Assembly: GCF_003144115.1 (NCBI RefSeq)
Contig: NW_020312011.1
Span: 235,937 to 299,936, forward strand
Source: Tilletiopsis washingtonensis
Taxonomy: Eukaryota > Basidiomycota > Exobasidiomycetes > Entylomatales
Length of the DNA stretch: 64,000 nucleotides
Direction: 5' to 3'
Made by a program: the position numbers and the translations under genes. The notes beneath the pieces were generated by a model, which made no database searches, was not told the origin of the DNA, and saw nothing but the letters and a program-made list of their open reading frames with translations. Shown here in pieces: positions 22,821 through 32,947 of this stretch (within the stretch, counting starts at the first letter, position 1; each line of letters begins with the position of its first letter).

Positions 22821-25800
22821 ATGGCCGCCTCGACGCCGCGCTCGCTCGCGCGCACTGCCAGCGGCTCCGGCTCGTACGGCCGTCCGAGCATGGAGGCGCC
22901 TGCCGGCTCGCTCGCCGCTGCCGCTGCCGCATCCGCTGCATCCACATCGGCGGCGGCGCTGGCTGATGCGCGCCCGGCACTGCTGCATCCCTCGGCACTC
23001 TCGCCGGCCGAGTATGGCTGCTTCCCGCAGTGGTTTGCCGGCCTGAGGCAGGCGCGCAGCGGCGCTGCCGACTGCGCAGAAGAGAGCGATGCGCTGCGCT
23101 TCCTGCGCGACGAGTGCAATCTTTCGGTGCAGGATGAGGTGCTGGTGAGTGCTGCTGCAGATAGCATGGTGTCCAATGCGGTGCCGATCTGACTGACACT
23201 GCGCGCAGATGCTGTCGCTGTTCGAGCGCTTCCCGTATGGTCTGCCCTCGGGCGTCTTCTATGCGCTCCTGCGCCTCACCTCGCATGCGCAGCGAGGCGA
23301 TGCTATCTCTCTGGACGCGCTTTTCACTCAGGCGCCGCCGCCAAAAACAGGCCTCAGCGCAGCGGCTGCGACGGGCCCGCTTCCGCCGCCGCCTCAGCAT
23401 GTCGCGACGATCGCAGCCAAGAATTCCGCCGCAAGCGCAGCACCTCCTGCCGCAAGCGCTCAGTCACCCAGCCGGAGTGGTCCGCCGGAGGTGCCGGCTA
23501 AGCCAGGCAAGGCAGCCGCCGCGAGTGCCGCGCCGCCGCCAGCGACGCCCGTCATCTCGAGCGCGAAGCTGCAGCCGCCGCTCATCCCTACGCCGACGGG
23601 CGGCGCTGCGCAGACGGCCTCGAACGAGGACCACCTGCGCCCCGCCAATCCATTCCGGCCAACTCCGGTCATTGGCGTGCCGGCGGCGTCTGGCTCGACC
23701 AGCGCAGCAGGCGCATCGCCTGTCGTCGGCTCTGGCATCTTGGGCTTCGACCCGGCGCCGAATCCGTTCAAGAACGCCGCCAAGACGTCGACCAAGCTGG
23801 TGCGCCCGACCCCAGTCGTCGCCAATGCCGGCACTTCGGTGCTCGGCTCGCCCTCGCCGCCGCCGAATGCGCGCGCAGGTGCGAATCCGTTCCGCGGGGG
23901 CCTCGTCTCGGTGCCGGGCCGAAGAGGCTCCGCGCGCGATGATGACCGCGTAGACAGCCCGGGCACGAGCGTGACAGAGGGCACGGCTGTCGGCGTCGGC
24001 GCGCTCAACTCGCCGCCGCTGCCGCCACGTCCATCGGGCGCTGAGCGGCCACCTCCGCCGCTGCCGCCGCGCGCAGCCAACCCGCTCATCCAGGCGGGCC
24101 TGGCGGCAAGTCGCGAGGTCCGCCGCAAGCAAGAGGCGCTGCCGCCCAAGACGTACACGGTGCTGCAGAGCTCTGGCGCGCCCGTGAAGAAGAGTGCGCC
24201 GCGGCTACTGGACGGCAAGGCGCCGCCCCCAGGAGCACCGATCCCGGCTCCCGTCGCGCCGCCGCCTACGCACCACAGCAAGCGCAAGCCCACCAGCTCG
24301 TCTGGACACGACCCGAAACGCAGCGTCAGCGAGCTGCCGAGCCCTAGCATGCTGCGCGGGCTCAGTGGCGACGACTCGGTGGACGATGGGCGAGATGGGG
24401 CGCAGAACGGGCCGACACTCAGGCATCCGCGGGCCGTCAGCGGCGGAGGCGTTGCGCGCGTGACGCCGACGTACAAGCCGAAGGCATCGTACGGCTCTAT
24501 CGGCAGAGAGTCGAAGAGCGGCGGCCTGCCGTCGTGGCTGCGCGAGCAGGAGGAGCTGCAACGCTCAGCCCTGGCCGACGGCGGCGCCTCGCTGCCGCGC
24601 TCGTCCTCTGCGCACTACTCGCATCACCGGCAGCATTCCGGACATGCGCCGCCCGACGCGCCGCCAAGCGTCACCTCGTCGCGCATCGAGTTCTTGGACA
24701 ACGACATGGACGATGATGACGGCGGCCTCAGCAGCGAGCAGGCGAGCCGCGCGGCGTCGATCGACCGCAACAACCCCTTCTTCCTGCGCAGCGCGCGCGA
24801 CGCCGACGCCCAGCCGCCGACGTCGCCCGGCGAGCCGCTGACGAAGCTGGCGGTCGCGCGCGCTGCTGCCGCCGCTGCGGTGCTCGACGGCAGAGACCTG
24901 CCGCGGCCGGACAACGCATGGGTGCGCGGCAACAGCGACGGCACCATGAGCGGGCGCGGCGACGCCGATGGCCTGCTGCGCCCACTGGGCCGCAGCAAGA
25001 CACTGCAGAGCCGGGCAGCGGGTGTGCCGCCTGCGCCGCCGCGCAAGAAGGTCGACGAGAAGCCGGCGCAGCTCGACTCGGGCACCTACGCGGGCTTCGG
25101 CAAGCCGGCGCGCCAGGAGGGTCCGCAAGGCGGTGGCCTGCGCCTCGTGCCGCCGAGCAAGAAGGCAGAGGTCGGCATTCCGCCGCACATCGTCCTCGAG
25201 CGAGAGCGCGAGCGTGCGTCGCGGGAGCGCGGTGCGATGCACCAGAACCCGGTGCCACCGCCTCCGCCCGTGCGGCGCGCCAGCAACGTCAGCACGCTCA
25301 GCCGCACGAGCAGCAGCGGCGGCACGCCCATGTCGCCCGTCGACGGCGACCAGCCGTTCGTGCTCGTCGGCGGCGTCAAGGCGCCCGGCCTGCGCGAGCG
25401 CGTCTCTGGGCTCTTCGGTCTGCAGGACTCGGCGACCAAGGGCACGCGCCCGCTCGATACGCTCAAGCAGGACTTCCAGAGCGTCGCTGAGCGGCACGAG
25501 TGGCTGGCACGCGCCGCCGAGCGGGCACGCGGGCGTCCGATCTCGGAGGGCACTGTCGCGCTCATGTCCGACCAGGACCTGAGCCAGGATGCGCCGCACG
25601 TCGATGACAGCTACGAGGAAGAGCGCCGGCGCGAGCAGGCGAAGCTCGAGGGCGGCGACCGCTCGACGCCACTGGCACGGCGAGTGAGCAGCGGCCACGC
25701 TGCTGCGCGCCCGACGGCACACCTGCGCCGTGCCAGCTCGAACGCGCGCCGCTCCGTCGCTGCGATGGAGGGCCCCTTCTCGGACCTGTCGCGTGAGACG

Positions 25801-25911
25801 GGCCCCAACGGCACGCCGCGCGAGGAGCTGAGCAGCGCGCTCGTCGTCGACGACGAGGCGCCTGGTCCGGACGTCGACCGGCGCTCGAGCGAGTATGCCC
25901 AGCTTGCCTGA
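22821..25911 (+). CDS. Large disordered protein with NPF motifs and an EH-like N-terminus
   Basis: Exons 22821-23144 and 23209-25911; 1008 aa. I do not recognise a named orthologue. The first ~150 residues may fold: ALSPAEYGCFPQWFAGLRQA, then DALRFLRDECNLSVQDEVLM and FERFPYGLPSGVFYALLRLT followed by SHAQRG. This resembles a degenerate EH/EF-hand-like module, where the motif FYxALRL..AQ.G is usual. The remainder is Pro/Ser/Arg-rich with proline runs (PPLPPRPSGAERPPPPLPPR) suited to SH3 binding and four NPF tripeptides (NPFRP, NPFKN, NPFRG, NPFFL), the ligand of EH domains. Together this suggests an endocytosis or actin-patch scaffold, by inference only. The intron interrupts the folded part. 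SMC1 follows on the same strand 455 nt downstream. Confidence 0.7.
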
Positions 25912-26141
25912 TTGCCGCTTCCTGCCTCTCCGTCACCCCGTCCTCCAGCGTATACCCTCAGCACTGCCGCTCGACCTCACCGCATCACACTCTCTGCGTC
26001 TCATCCTCCGCCGTCCCAGCATACCACATCCCTTGCCGCGCATGCGCCTGTAGTACATCGGCCGCCTTTTTGCGCCAGTCTCAGCACCACAATCTCTATC
26101 GCATTACTCTGTCGCCGCTGCCGTCGCTGTGAGAGGCCCAT

Positions 26142-26142
<1 letters not shown>

Positions 26143-26176
<34 letters not shown>
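26143..26176 (+). repeat. Uninterrupted poly-G tract (34 nt as assembled)
   Basis: The + strand reads 34 consecutive G, then C and five more G, starting about 225 nt before the SMC1 start codon. Homopolymers this long are prone to assembly error, so the true length is uncertain. Runs of G of this size can form G-quadruplexes. Confidence 0.9.
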
Positions 26177-26247
26177 CGGGGGCGCCAGTGGCGGAGGCCA
26201 CTTGCGAGAGCGACGCCCGCGCGGCGCGTAAAGAGCAACACGGCGCG

Positions 26248-26253
26248 ACGCGT
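26248..26253. promoter_or_regulatory. ACGCGT (MCB-like) element upstream of SMC1
   Basis: ACGCGT inside the palindrome GACGCGTC, 114 nt before the SMC1 ATG. A single site is weak evidence in GC-rich DNA, but cohesin genes are G1/S-regulated through this element in yeasts. Confidence 0.35.
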
Positions 26254-26366
26254 CCGCTGCTTGCGCCTGTGCGCCTGCCTGCCTGTGGCGCACGGCGGCG
26301 CAGGGCCCACCTCCCACCGTCACTCCACACCGCTGCGCGCCCTCCCACAGCAGAGCATCGCCCACG

Positions 26367-29300
26367 ATGCCGCTCGTGCGCCTTGAGGTCGAGAACTTCA
26401 AGTCCTACCGGGGCAAGCAGATCATCGGGCCGTTCTTCTCCTTCAGCGCCATCAGTGCGTCGTCTCGGCGCGTGTGGAGAGGCGCGTGCGTGTGCGCGCT
26501 CTGCTGACGCGGCCTGTCCCGCAGTCGGTCCCAATGGCTCGGGCAAGTCGAACCTCATGGACGCCGTGTCCTTCGTGCTCGGCGTCAAGAGCGCACAGCT
26601 GCGATCCACCCAGCTGCGCGACCTGATCTACCGCGGGCGCCAGATGGGCGGCGATGATGATGGCGAGGGGGGCGAGGGCACCCAGGGCGAAGGCACGGCC
26701 ACGCGAGCCAGTGTCACGGCCGTCTACAGAGACAACAAGGGCGCCGAGTACCGCTTCCAGCGCACGTGAGTGATCATCGTCTGCGGGTGGAGGAGGTGGA
26801 AGACTCTTGCGTCCGGGAGGGACATGCGCTGGGCCAGGCTCACGCGCCTCGGCGGGCAGCATCACGACGGCCGGCGCGTCCGAGTACCGCATCAACAACA
26901 AGGTCATGTCGGCTGCGACGTACAACGAGCGGCTGCACTCCTTCAACATCCTCGTCAAGGCCAAGAACTTTCTCGTCTTCCAGGGCGACGTCGAGGCCGT
27001 CGCGTCGCAGGGCGCCAAGGAGCTGAGCAAGCTCATCGACCAGATCTCGGGCTCGCTCGAGTACAAGGACGAGTACGAGCGCGCCAAGGCGGCGCAGGAC
27101 CGCGCCGTCGAAAACTCGACGTTCACCTTCAACAAGCGCAAGGGCATCAATGCCGAGCTCAAGACGTTCCGCGAGCAGAAGAGCGAGGCGGAGCGCTTCG
27201 AGAAGCTGCAGGCTGAGCGGGTGAGTCTGTGCGCCTCCGCGCAGCGCGCCTCAGCGTTGCTGACCACACTCTGCCCTAGGACGCCCACGTCATGCAGCAC
27301 ATCCTGTGGCGTCTGTACCACATCGAGGAGGAGCTCGAGCAGAACTCGACGCAGATCGACGACGAGAGTGCCAAGCTGCCGGCCATGCGCAATCAGGTGC
27401 GCGACGACGAGAAGGGCGTCGAGGCTGCGCGCAAGGAGCGCGACGCAGCGGAGAAGGACATTGCCAAGCAGGACAAGGCGGTGCGCCGCAGGGAGAAGGA
27501 CCTGGAGAATCAAGTGAGTGCTCCGCGAGGGACCAACGCGCGCATGGCTGACGCGCGGAGCAGCAACCGGGCCTGGACGCCTTCGACGAGAAGATGGCGC
27601 ACTCGCTGCGCAAGCGCGAGCGCGCCGAGAAGCTCTGCGAGGCGACGAAGCGCGACGTCGACAAGTACCGCACCCTGATCGCCAAGCTGAAGCAGGACCA
27701 TGAGACTGCGAAGCGCGCAGCAGACGAGGCGGCGGAGGAGCAGCGCAAGGCAGCGGAGGCGCGCGGGCAGACGTTGAGCGGGCAGGAGTTGGCCGAGTAC
27801 CACGAGCTGTGAGTCGCTCTTTCGTCAGCTGCATGTGCGCTACTGACGCCTCGCAATCTCAGCGAGCAACAGGCGAACCTGCGCGCTACTGCTGAGCGTC
27901 TGCAGCTCGAGACGCTCGGGCGTGAGCGCAGGGCACAGGAGACTACCCTCAGGGGTCTGGAGCAGAAGCTGGCAGCCCTGCAGAGGTCGCAGGAGAAGCA
28001 GCAGGACATTGTCGACGCGCAGACCAGCCGTCGGGCAGCAGTCAGCGCCACGCAGAAGGACCTTGACTCGCAGCTCAAGGCTGCCAAGGCAGAAGTCAAG
28101 GGTGTGCAGGCCCAGCGCGACGAGATCAAGTGAGTTGCGTGTGACGCACCGCGGATGCCTTTTGCTAACGCTGCCTCAGACGGACCGAGGACAAGCTCAA
28201 CGAGACCCTGCAGACGTGCATCACCAAGCTGCTGCAGGCCGGCAGTGCTGCGCGCGAGACGGAGCGCGAGACACGTATGAAGAACACGTTCGCCACTCTG
28301 CAGCGCACCTTCCCGGGCGTGCGCGGCCGTCTGGTCGACCTCTGCAAGCCAACGCAGCGCAAGTACGACACGGCGATCGCCACAGTGCTCGGACGCAACA
28401 ACGACGCCGTCATCGTCGACACGGAGAAGACGGCCATCGACTGCATCGAGTACCTGCGCAACCAGCGCGCCGGCCAGGCCACATTCATCCCGCTGGAGAC
28501 GATCCAGGTCAAGCCCATCAACGACCGCCTGCGCAACATTGCCACGGGTGCACGCCTTGCCGTCGACGTGCTGCAGTTCGATGCCTCGATCGAGCGCGCC
28601 ATGCACTTTGCGTGCGGCAATGCGCTCGTGTGCGACACGATCGCGATCGCGCGCATGATCTGCTACGAGAAGAAGCAAGAAGTCAAAGGTGCGCTGTCAC
28701 CTGCCTCGCACTCCGAGCGACTGCTGACATGTGTACACAGCTGTGACGCTTGATGGCACCCTCATTCACAAGAACGGCAACATGACCGGTGGTGTGTCGG
28801 GAGAGACGCGCACGCAGCCGTGGGACGACAACGAGGTCGCCCAGCTGCAGCGCCAGCGTGACACATGCATGTCCGAGCTCAAGGAGCTGGGCAAGCGGCG
28901 ACACGAGCTGTCCAGGGACGACGAGCTGCAGGCCAAGATCGGCCGCATCGAGGCTGAGCTTGCTATTCAGCGCGACGAGATGGTGAGCTGCTTGACTGGT
29001 CGGCGCACCGTCCAGGAGGCTGACCCGCATTCGCTGCCCAGGCTTCGATCGACAGCCGCCTGAAGGGCGCCAAGGCGGAGCTCAAGGTGATCAACGAGCA
29101 GCTCGCGCAGACGCAGCCGAAACTGGCGGAAGCCCAACAGGTGCTGGCGGCGAGTGACGCTCGCTTTGCGGCGCTCACCGACACGATCAATGCCGCCGAC
29201 GACGACGTCTTTGCCGCCTTCTGCGCCCGCATCGGTGTCGAGCACATCCGCGAGTACCGCGGCCGGCAGCTGCAGGTGCTGGAGCGCGAGAAGGACGCGC

Positions 29301-30773
29301 GGCAGGAGTTCGAGCTGCAGATGAAGCGCCTGCAGCACACTTTGGCATTCGAGGAGAGCGAGTTTGCTAAGCTCAACGCACGGCTCGAGCTCAACCAGCG
29401 CGTCGTGACGAAGGAGACGGAGCGCATGGCTGCCCTGACGCAGGAGAAGGCCGAGCTGCAGCAACAGATCGAGGCCATCAAGGCGGAGATCGCCGAGCTG
29501 ACGAAGCGCCTGGCGGAGCTCAAGGAGGAGGCCGAGGAGAAGAAGGTGGCGCTGTCCAACGCCAAGAAGGCAGAGGCGCAGGCCAGCAAGGCGCTCGCCG
29601 CGTCCATCAAGGAGATCTCCAACTGGAATGACGCCATCGAGAAGCTCAACAGCGAGCGCTCGTCCATCTACCGGCGCTGCCGCCTCGACGAGATCGCCCT
29701 GCCGCTCACGCAGGGCTCGCTGAAGAACGTGCCGCTCGAGGACGTGAGTCGCGCCGATTCGATGCTCTGCAACTATGCTGACCTCGCCGCGTAGAATCCG
29801 GACCTCGCGCCCATGGAGATCGACGAGGACGTGACTCAGCTCGCGATTCAGGCGCGTGACTACGGCATCGAGGTCGACTTCGATGACCTTGACGAGGAGG
29901 AGAAGGAGGTGCGTAGCGTGTAGCGTTGTGACGCTGCTCTGTGTTGACGACAGCGACGCAGAACGGCGGTGACGAGATGGCTCGCGAGCTGCAGGGCCGC
30001 ATCGACGACGTGACGTCGCAGATCGAGCAGATGCAGCCGAACATGAAGGCCATCGACCGGTTCGTACCTCGGACATGCCTTGCGCCCGGCCTGCACTGAC
30101 GCGAGCACGCCACAGTCTCGACGACGCCGAGTCGAAGCTCAAGGAGACGGAGCGCGACTTCAACAAGTCGCGTACCGAGGCGCAGAAGGCGCGCGACGAC
30201 TTCAACCGCATCAAGAAGAAGCGCTGCGACCTCTTCAACGCCGCCTTCACGCACATCTCGGAGCGCATCGACAAGGTGTACAAGGAGCTGACGAAGGGCA
30301 AGGCGTCGCCGATGGGCGGCGTGGCCTACCTCAGTCTCGAGGACACCGAGGAGCCGTACCTCTCGGGCGCGCGCTACCACATCATGCCGCCGATGAAGCG
30401 CTTCCGCGACATGACAGACCTGTCCGGCGGCGAGAAGACGATGGGCGCGCTGGCGCTGCTGTTTGCCATCTCGAGCTTCAAGCCCGCACCGTTCTTCTTC
30501 CTCGACGAGGTCGATGCTGCTCTGTGCGTGCCGCTGCCGCTGCTGTTCCCGTGCTTGCCGAGCTCACGCCCGCGCTCTCCCCACAGCGACTCGCAGAACG
30601 TGGCCAAGGTGGCCAACTACATCCGCGCACACGCCAGCGAGCGCATGCAGTTCATCGTCATTTCGCTCAAGGCCAGCCTGTACGAGCGGGCCCAGGCGCT
30701 GGCCGGCGTGTATCGCGACCAGGCTGTCGGCGCCAGTGCGACGCTCACGCTGGAGCTCGAGCGCTACGCCTGA
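26367..30773 (+). CDS. SMC1: Cohesin ATPase SMC1
   Basis: Thirteen exons: 26367-26454, 26525-26765, 26860-27220, 27280-27513, 27564-27808, 27863-28129, 28180-28688, 28741-28982, 29042-29743, 29795-29908, 29962-30059, 30116-30523, 30587-30773; 1231 aa, the usual SMC1 length. Walker [12 protein letters not shown] (residues ~30-40) is created by the first splice. The N-lobe continues with [20 protein letters not shown] and a coiled coil. The hinge lies around [20 protein letters not shown] to [18 protein letters not shown] second coiled coil, the signature [17 protein letters not shown] (~1135) and Walker [13 protein letters not shown] (~1163) close the protein. With SMC3 it forms the cohesin ring that holds sister chromatids. 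The acceptor of exon 5 is ambiguous by one CAG (27561 or 27564). Confidence 0.97.
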
Positions 30774-31245
30774 TGGCCATCGCCGGCCTGCCGCCGCCTC
30801 GCATCGCACCTCGGTCCCTTGTCCTGCCGCTTCGTCTGCATCTTTCGTCACCGCCTGCTCCCGTCATATCACCCTCCTCTGTACTCTAGCCCCGCATGCC
30901 ATCTATTGCCTACACTGAGCGGGCTTGTCGTCTCGCATTCGCCCTCGAGGCAGTGTTGCGCGGCGAGCCGGACCGGGGCGGCGAGTGCCGAGGCTTGATG
31001 CGTGCCTTGCGACGGCGCACGCCCAGGCCATGTCGTAAGTTGAAAGCCAGACGGGTGAGCGCGCTGCTCGCGTATCGACAGCGCAGCGGCTGTGCCCGTC
31101 CGTAATGCGCGAGCCCGGCGGCGGCAGATGCGCTGTCCTGCCTCAAACGCCCGCCGTTGCGTCTACGGGCGGTATAGACGCTGGACGCGGTGATGGCGCG
31201 GCAGACTTGTGCGAGTGGGCGTGGTGAGCTGAGAGTCCAGGCCGT
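30774..31245. other. Convergent 3' intergenic region
   Basis: Between the stops of SMC1 (+) and PIG-Y (-). Nothing beyond presumed 3' UTRs is seen. Confidence 0.5.
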
Positions 31246-31563
31246 CTATGAGTGACGGAAAGCCTTCTCGCCGCTCCAGCGCGCAATAACGATGTACAGG
31301 CCGAGCGGCGGCACGAGCGGCAGGAAGTAGGCCCAGCAGAACGGCGGCTCGAGCCAGAGCTCTGCTCGGCGCTCCGGCGAGAGGTGGAGCGGCGCAAAGA
31401 GCAGCTCCCAGCCGCCGAGGATGCCGAGAGGCAGCACTACGAGCGCGAGAAGCGCCGTAAGGGAGAGCAGACGGCCAAGCCGCGAGAGCTCGTCCGGCGA
31501 GAGACGGACGGTGGGAGGCGTGCTGTAGGCACTCGCGGCCGGCACAGAGGCACGCTCGGCCAT
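31246..31563 (-). CDS. PIG-Y-like subunit of GPI-GlcNAc transferase
   Basis: A 105-aa single-exon membrane protein. Two hydrophobic segments, SLTALLALVVLPLGILGGWE and CWAYFLPLVPPLGLYIVIAR, are joined by a short loop, and the protein ends WSGEKAFRHS. Vertebrate PIG-Y has the same two-helix layout and ends with a very similar W-x-G-x-K-x-FRH signature. PIG-Y belongs to the ER complex that transfers GlcNAc to phosphatidylinositol, the first step of GPI-anchor synthesis. The frame is open further upstream (to 31803), but the ATG at 31563 gives the usual size and lies immediately after a 17-nt tandem repeat in the leader. The assignment rests on the C-terminal motif and topology. Confidence 0.72.
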   Translation of the reverse strand: MAERASVPAASAYSTPPTVRLSPDELSRLGRLLSLTALLALVVLPLGILGGWELLFAPLHLSPERRAELWLEPPFCWAYFLPLVPPLGLYIVIARWSGEKAFRHS

Positions 31564-31564
31564 G

Positions 31565-31598
31565 ATGCGAGCGCTGCAGGTATGCGAGCGCTGCAGGT
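31565..31598. repeat. 17-bp perfect tandem duplication
   Basis: ATGCGAGCGCTGCAGGT occurs twice head to tail (31565-31581, 31582-31598), two nt upstream of the PIG-Y start codon as read on its coding strand. Confidence 0.9.
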
Positions 31599-32677
31599 AC
31601 GCCGACAGATACGATCTCTGGAGCACCGCTTGACGCCTGGGCTTGACCGGCGGCTCCGATGCCGGAGCTTGGCTTGCTTGTGCTGCGGCTGCCCTCGTGC
31701 TGGATGTGGTGGAGGAGAGGCAAGGCACGCCGCAAGAGGGCGCGCGCCGAGGCCGCCGAGGCCGAGCTGCACCGCCGTCTCTATTTCCGGGCAGCCTCTT
31801 CACTTCGCTCCTTCTACGGCCGCACGGCCGCGAGCAAGCTCGCTTTTGCCCTCGAAATCATGACGGGCCTGCCCCTGCCCCACCACGGCCCAGCTGCTTC
31901 CATCAGGGCAGGGTGTGCCTGTATGCCGTCAGAGGGCTTGACCAAGGCGCCGGCCCGCGGCTTGGCGGAGATGCCGAGGCGTGCGAACTGCGGTCCTGCA
32001 CCTGCGCCGCAGCTCGCGATGGCCACCACATCGCGAAGCTGCGAGCTGGCCCAGATGTCGTCCAGCGAGAGCCAAAGAGCAGCAACAAGCAGTAGCAACA
32101 GGGCAGCATGCTATGCGATGCTCGAGTGATGAGTGCGGCCTGCGCTAGGCAAGCACTGGCGCCAGCCTGGCAGCGGCGCGGCGGCGCCTTGCGTGCATGC
32201 GGAGCGCGCCAGCGGAGCGGATGCGGCGCCGCCCACGCCGCCGTTGCCGAGCGCGAGCCGCGGCCTCGGCGAGCAGGCACAGCATCCCGCGCCTGCCGAG
32301 CCGGCGGCCGCAGCGCCCCGGCCTCGCCTCCTCTCCGCCCGAGGCTGCTGCTGCTGTGCTGGTCGCCCTGTCGCTTCAGCTGCTACCACCACCATCCTCG
32401 CACACCCGCGAGCCACTCCACCGACGCTTCGCGTGCCCACAGCCGGCACAAGCGACCCTCGTGCTCCCTCCGCCGCCGCCGCGCGCACGCAGTCACTCCG
32501 CAGCGCCTGTGGCTGGGTGCTGCTCCTTCTCCGCGCACAGACGTGCCCCTCTTCCGCACAGCGTCGCCAGACCTGTCCTCTTCCAGCACCGAGCTGCGTA
32601 TCTCCTCTGCAGCAGCATCGCGAGTTCGCCGCTCGAGACACCTTGTCGTTGTGCCGCAGTGCCAACAGCGTCGGCAG

Positions 32678-32734
32678 CTCCGCATCGCGTGCGCTGCAGC
32701 AACTCCGCATCGCGTGCGCTGCAGCAACTCCGCA
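32678..32734. repeat. 25-bp tandem repeat, two copies plus a partial third
   Basis: Copies at 32678-32702 and 32703-32727, both beginning CTCCGCATCGCGTGC, followed by a partial copy (CTCCGCA) at 32728-32734. It lies in the presumed 5' leader of the Dma1-like gene. Confidence 0.85.
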
Positions 32735-32947
32735 CGCCTGCAGCCGGCCCCCGCGCTCCGACACCGCACACGACGCGCCAGCTGCCGCACTCGGCGTCAG
32801 GCATCCGCAGCATCTACCTGCCGCCAGCCACTCTCGCAGCAAGCAGCAGTGTGCCCTGTGCGCGCTCGCTCCTCGTCGTCGCGCCCGCTCCTCCGCACCC
32901 CACACTGGCACCACCACACTCGGCGCCGCCGCTGCCGCACGCACAGC

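Larger units (their letters stand above)
25912..26366. other. SMC1 5' region
   Basis: Holds the 3' UTR of the NPF-motif gene, a 34-nt poly-G run and an ACGCGT element. No coding frame is supported. Confidence 0.6.
31564..32947. other. Divergent promoter region (1.4 kb)
   Basis: Between PIG-Y (-) and the Dma1-like gene (+). It holds a 17-bp tandem duplication next to PIG-Y and a 25-bp tandem repeat about 220 nt before the Dma1-like start. Open frames on both strands look like compositional noise. Confidence 0.5.
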
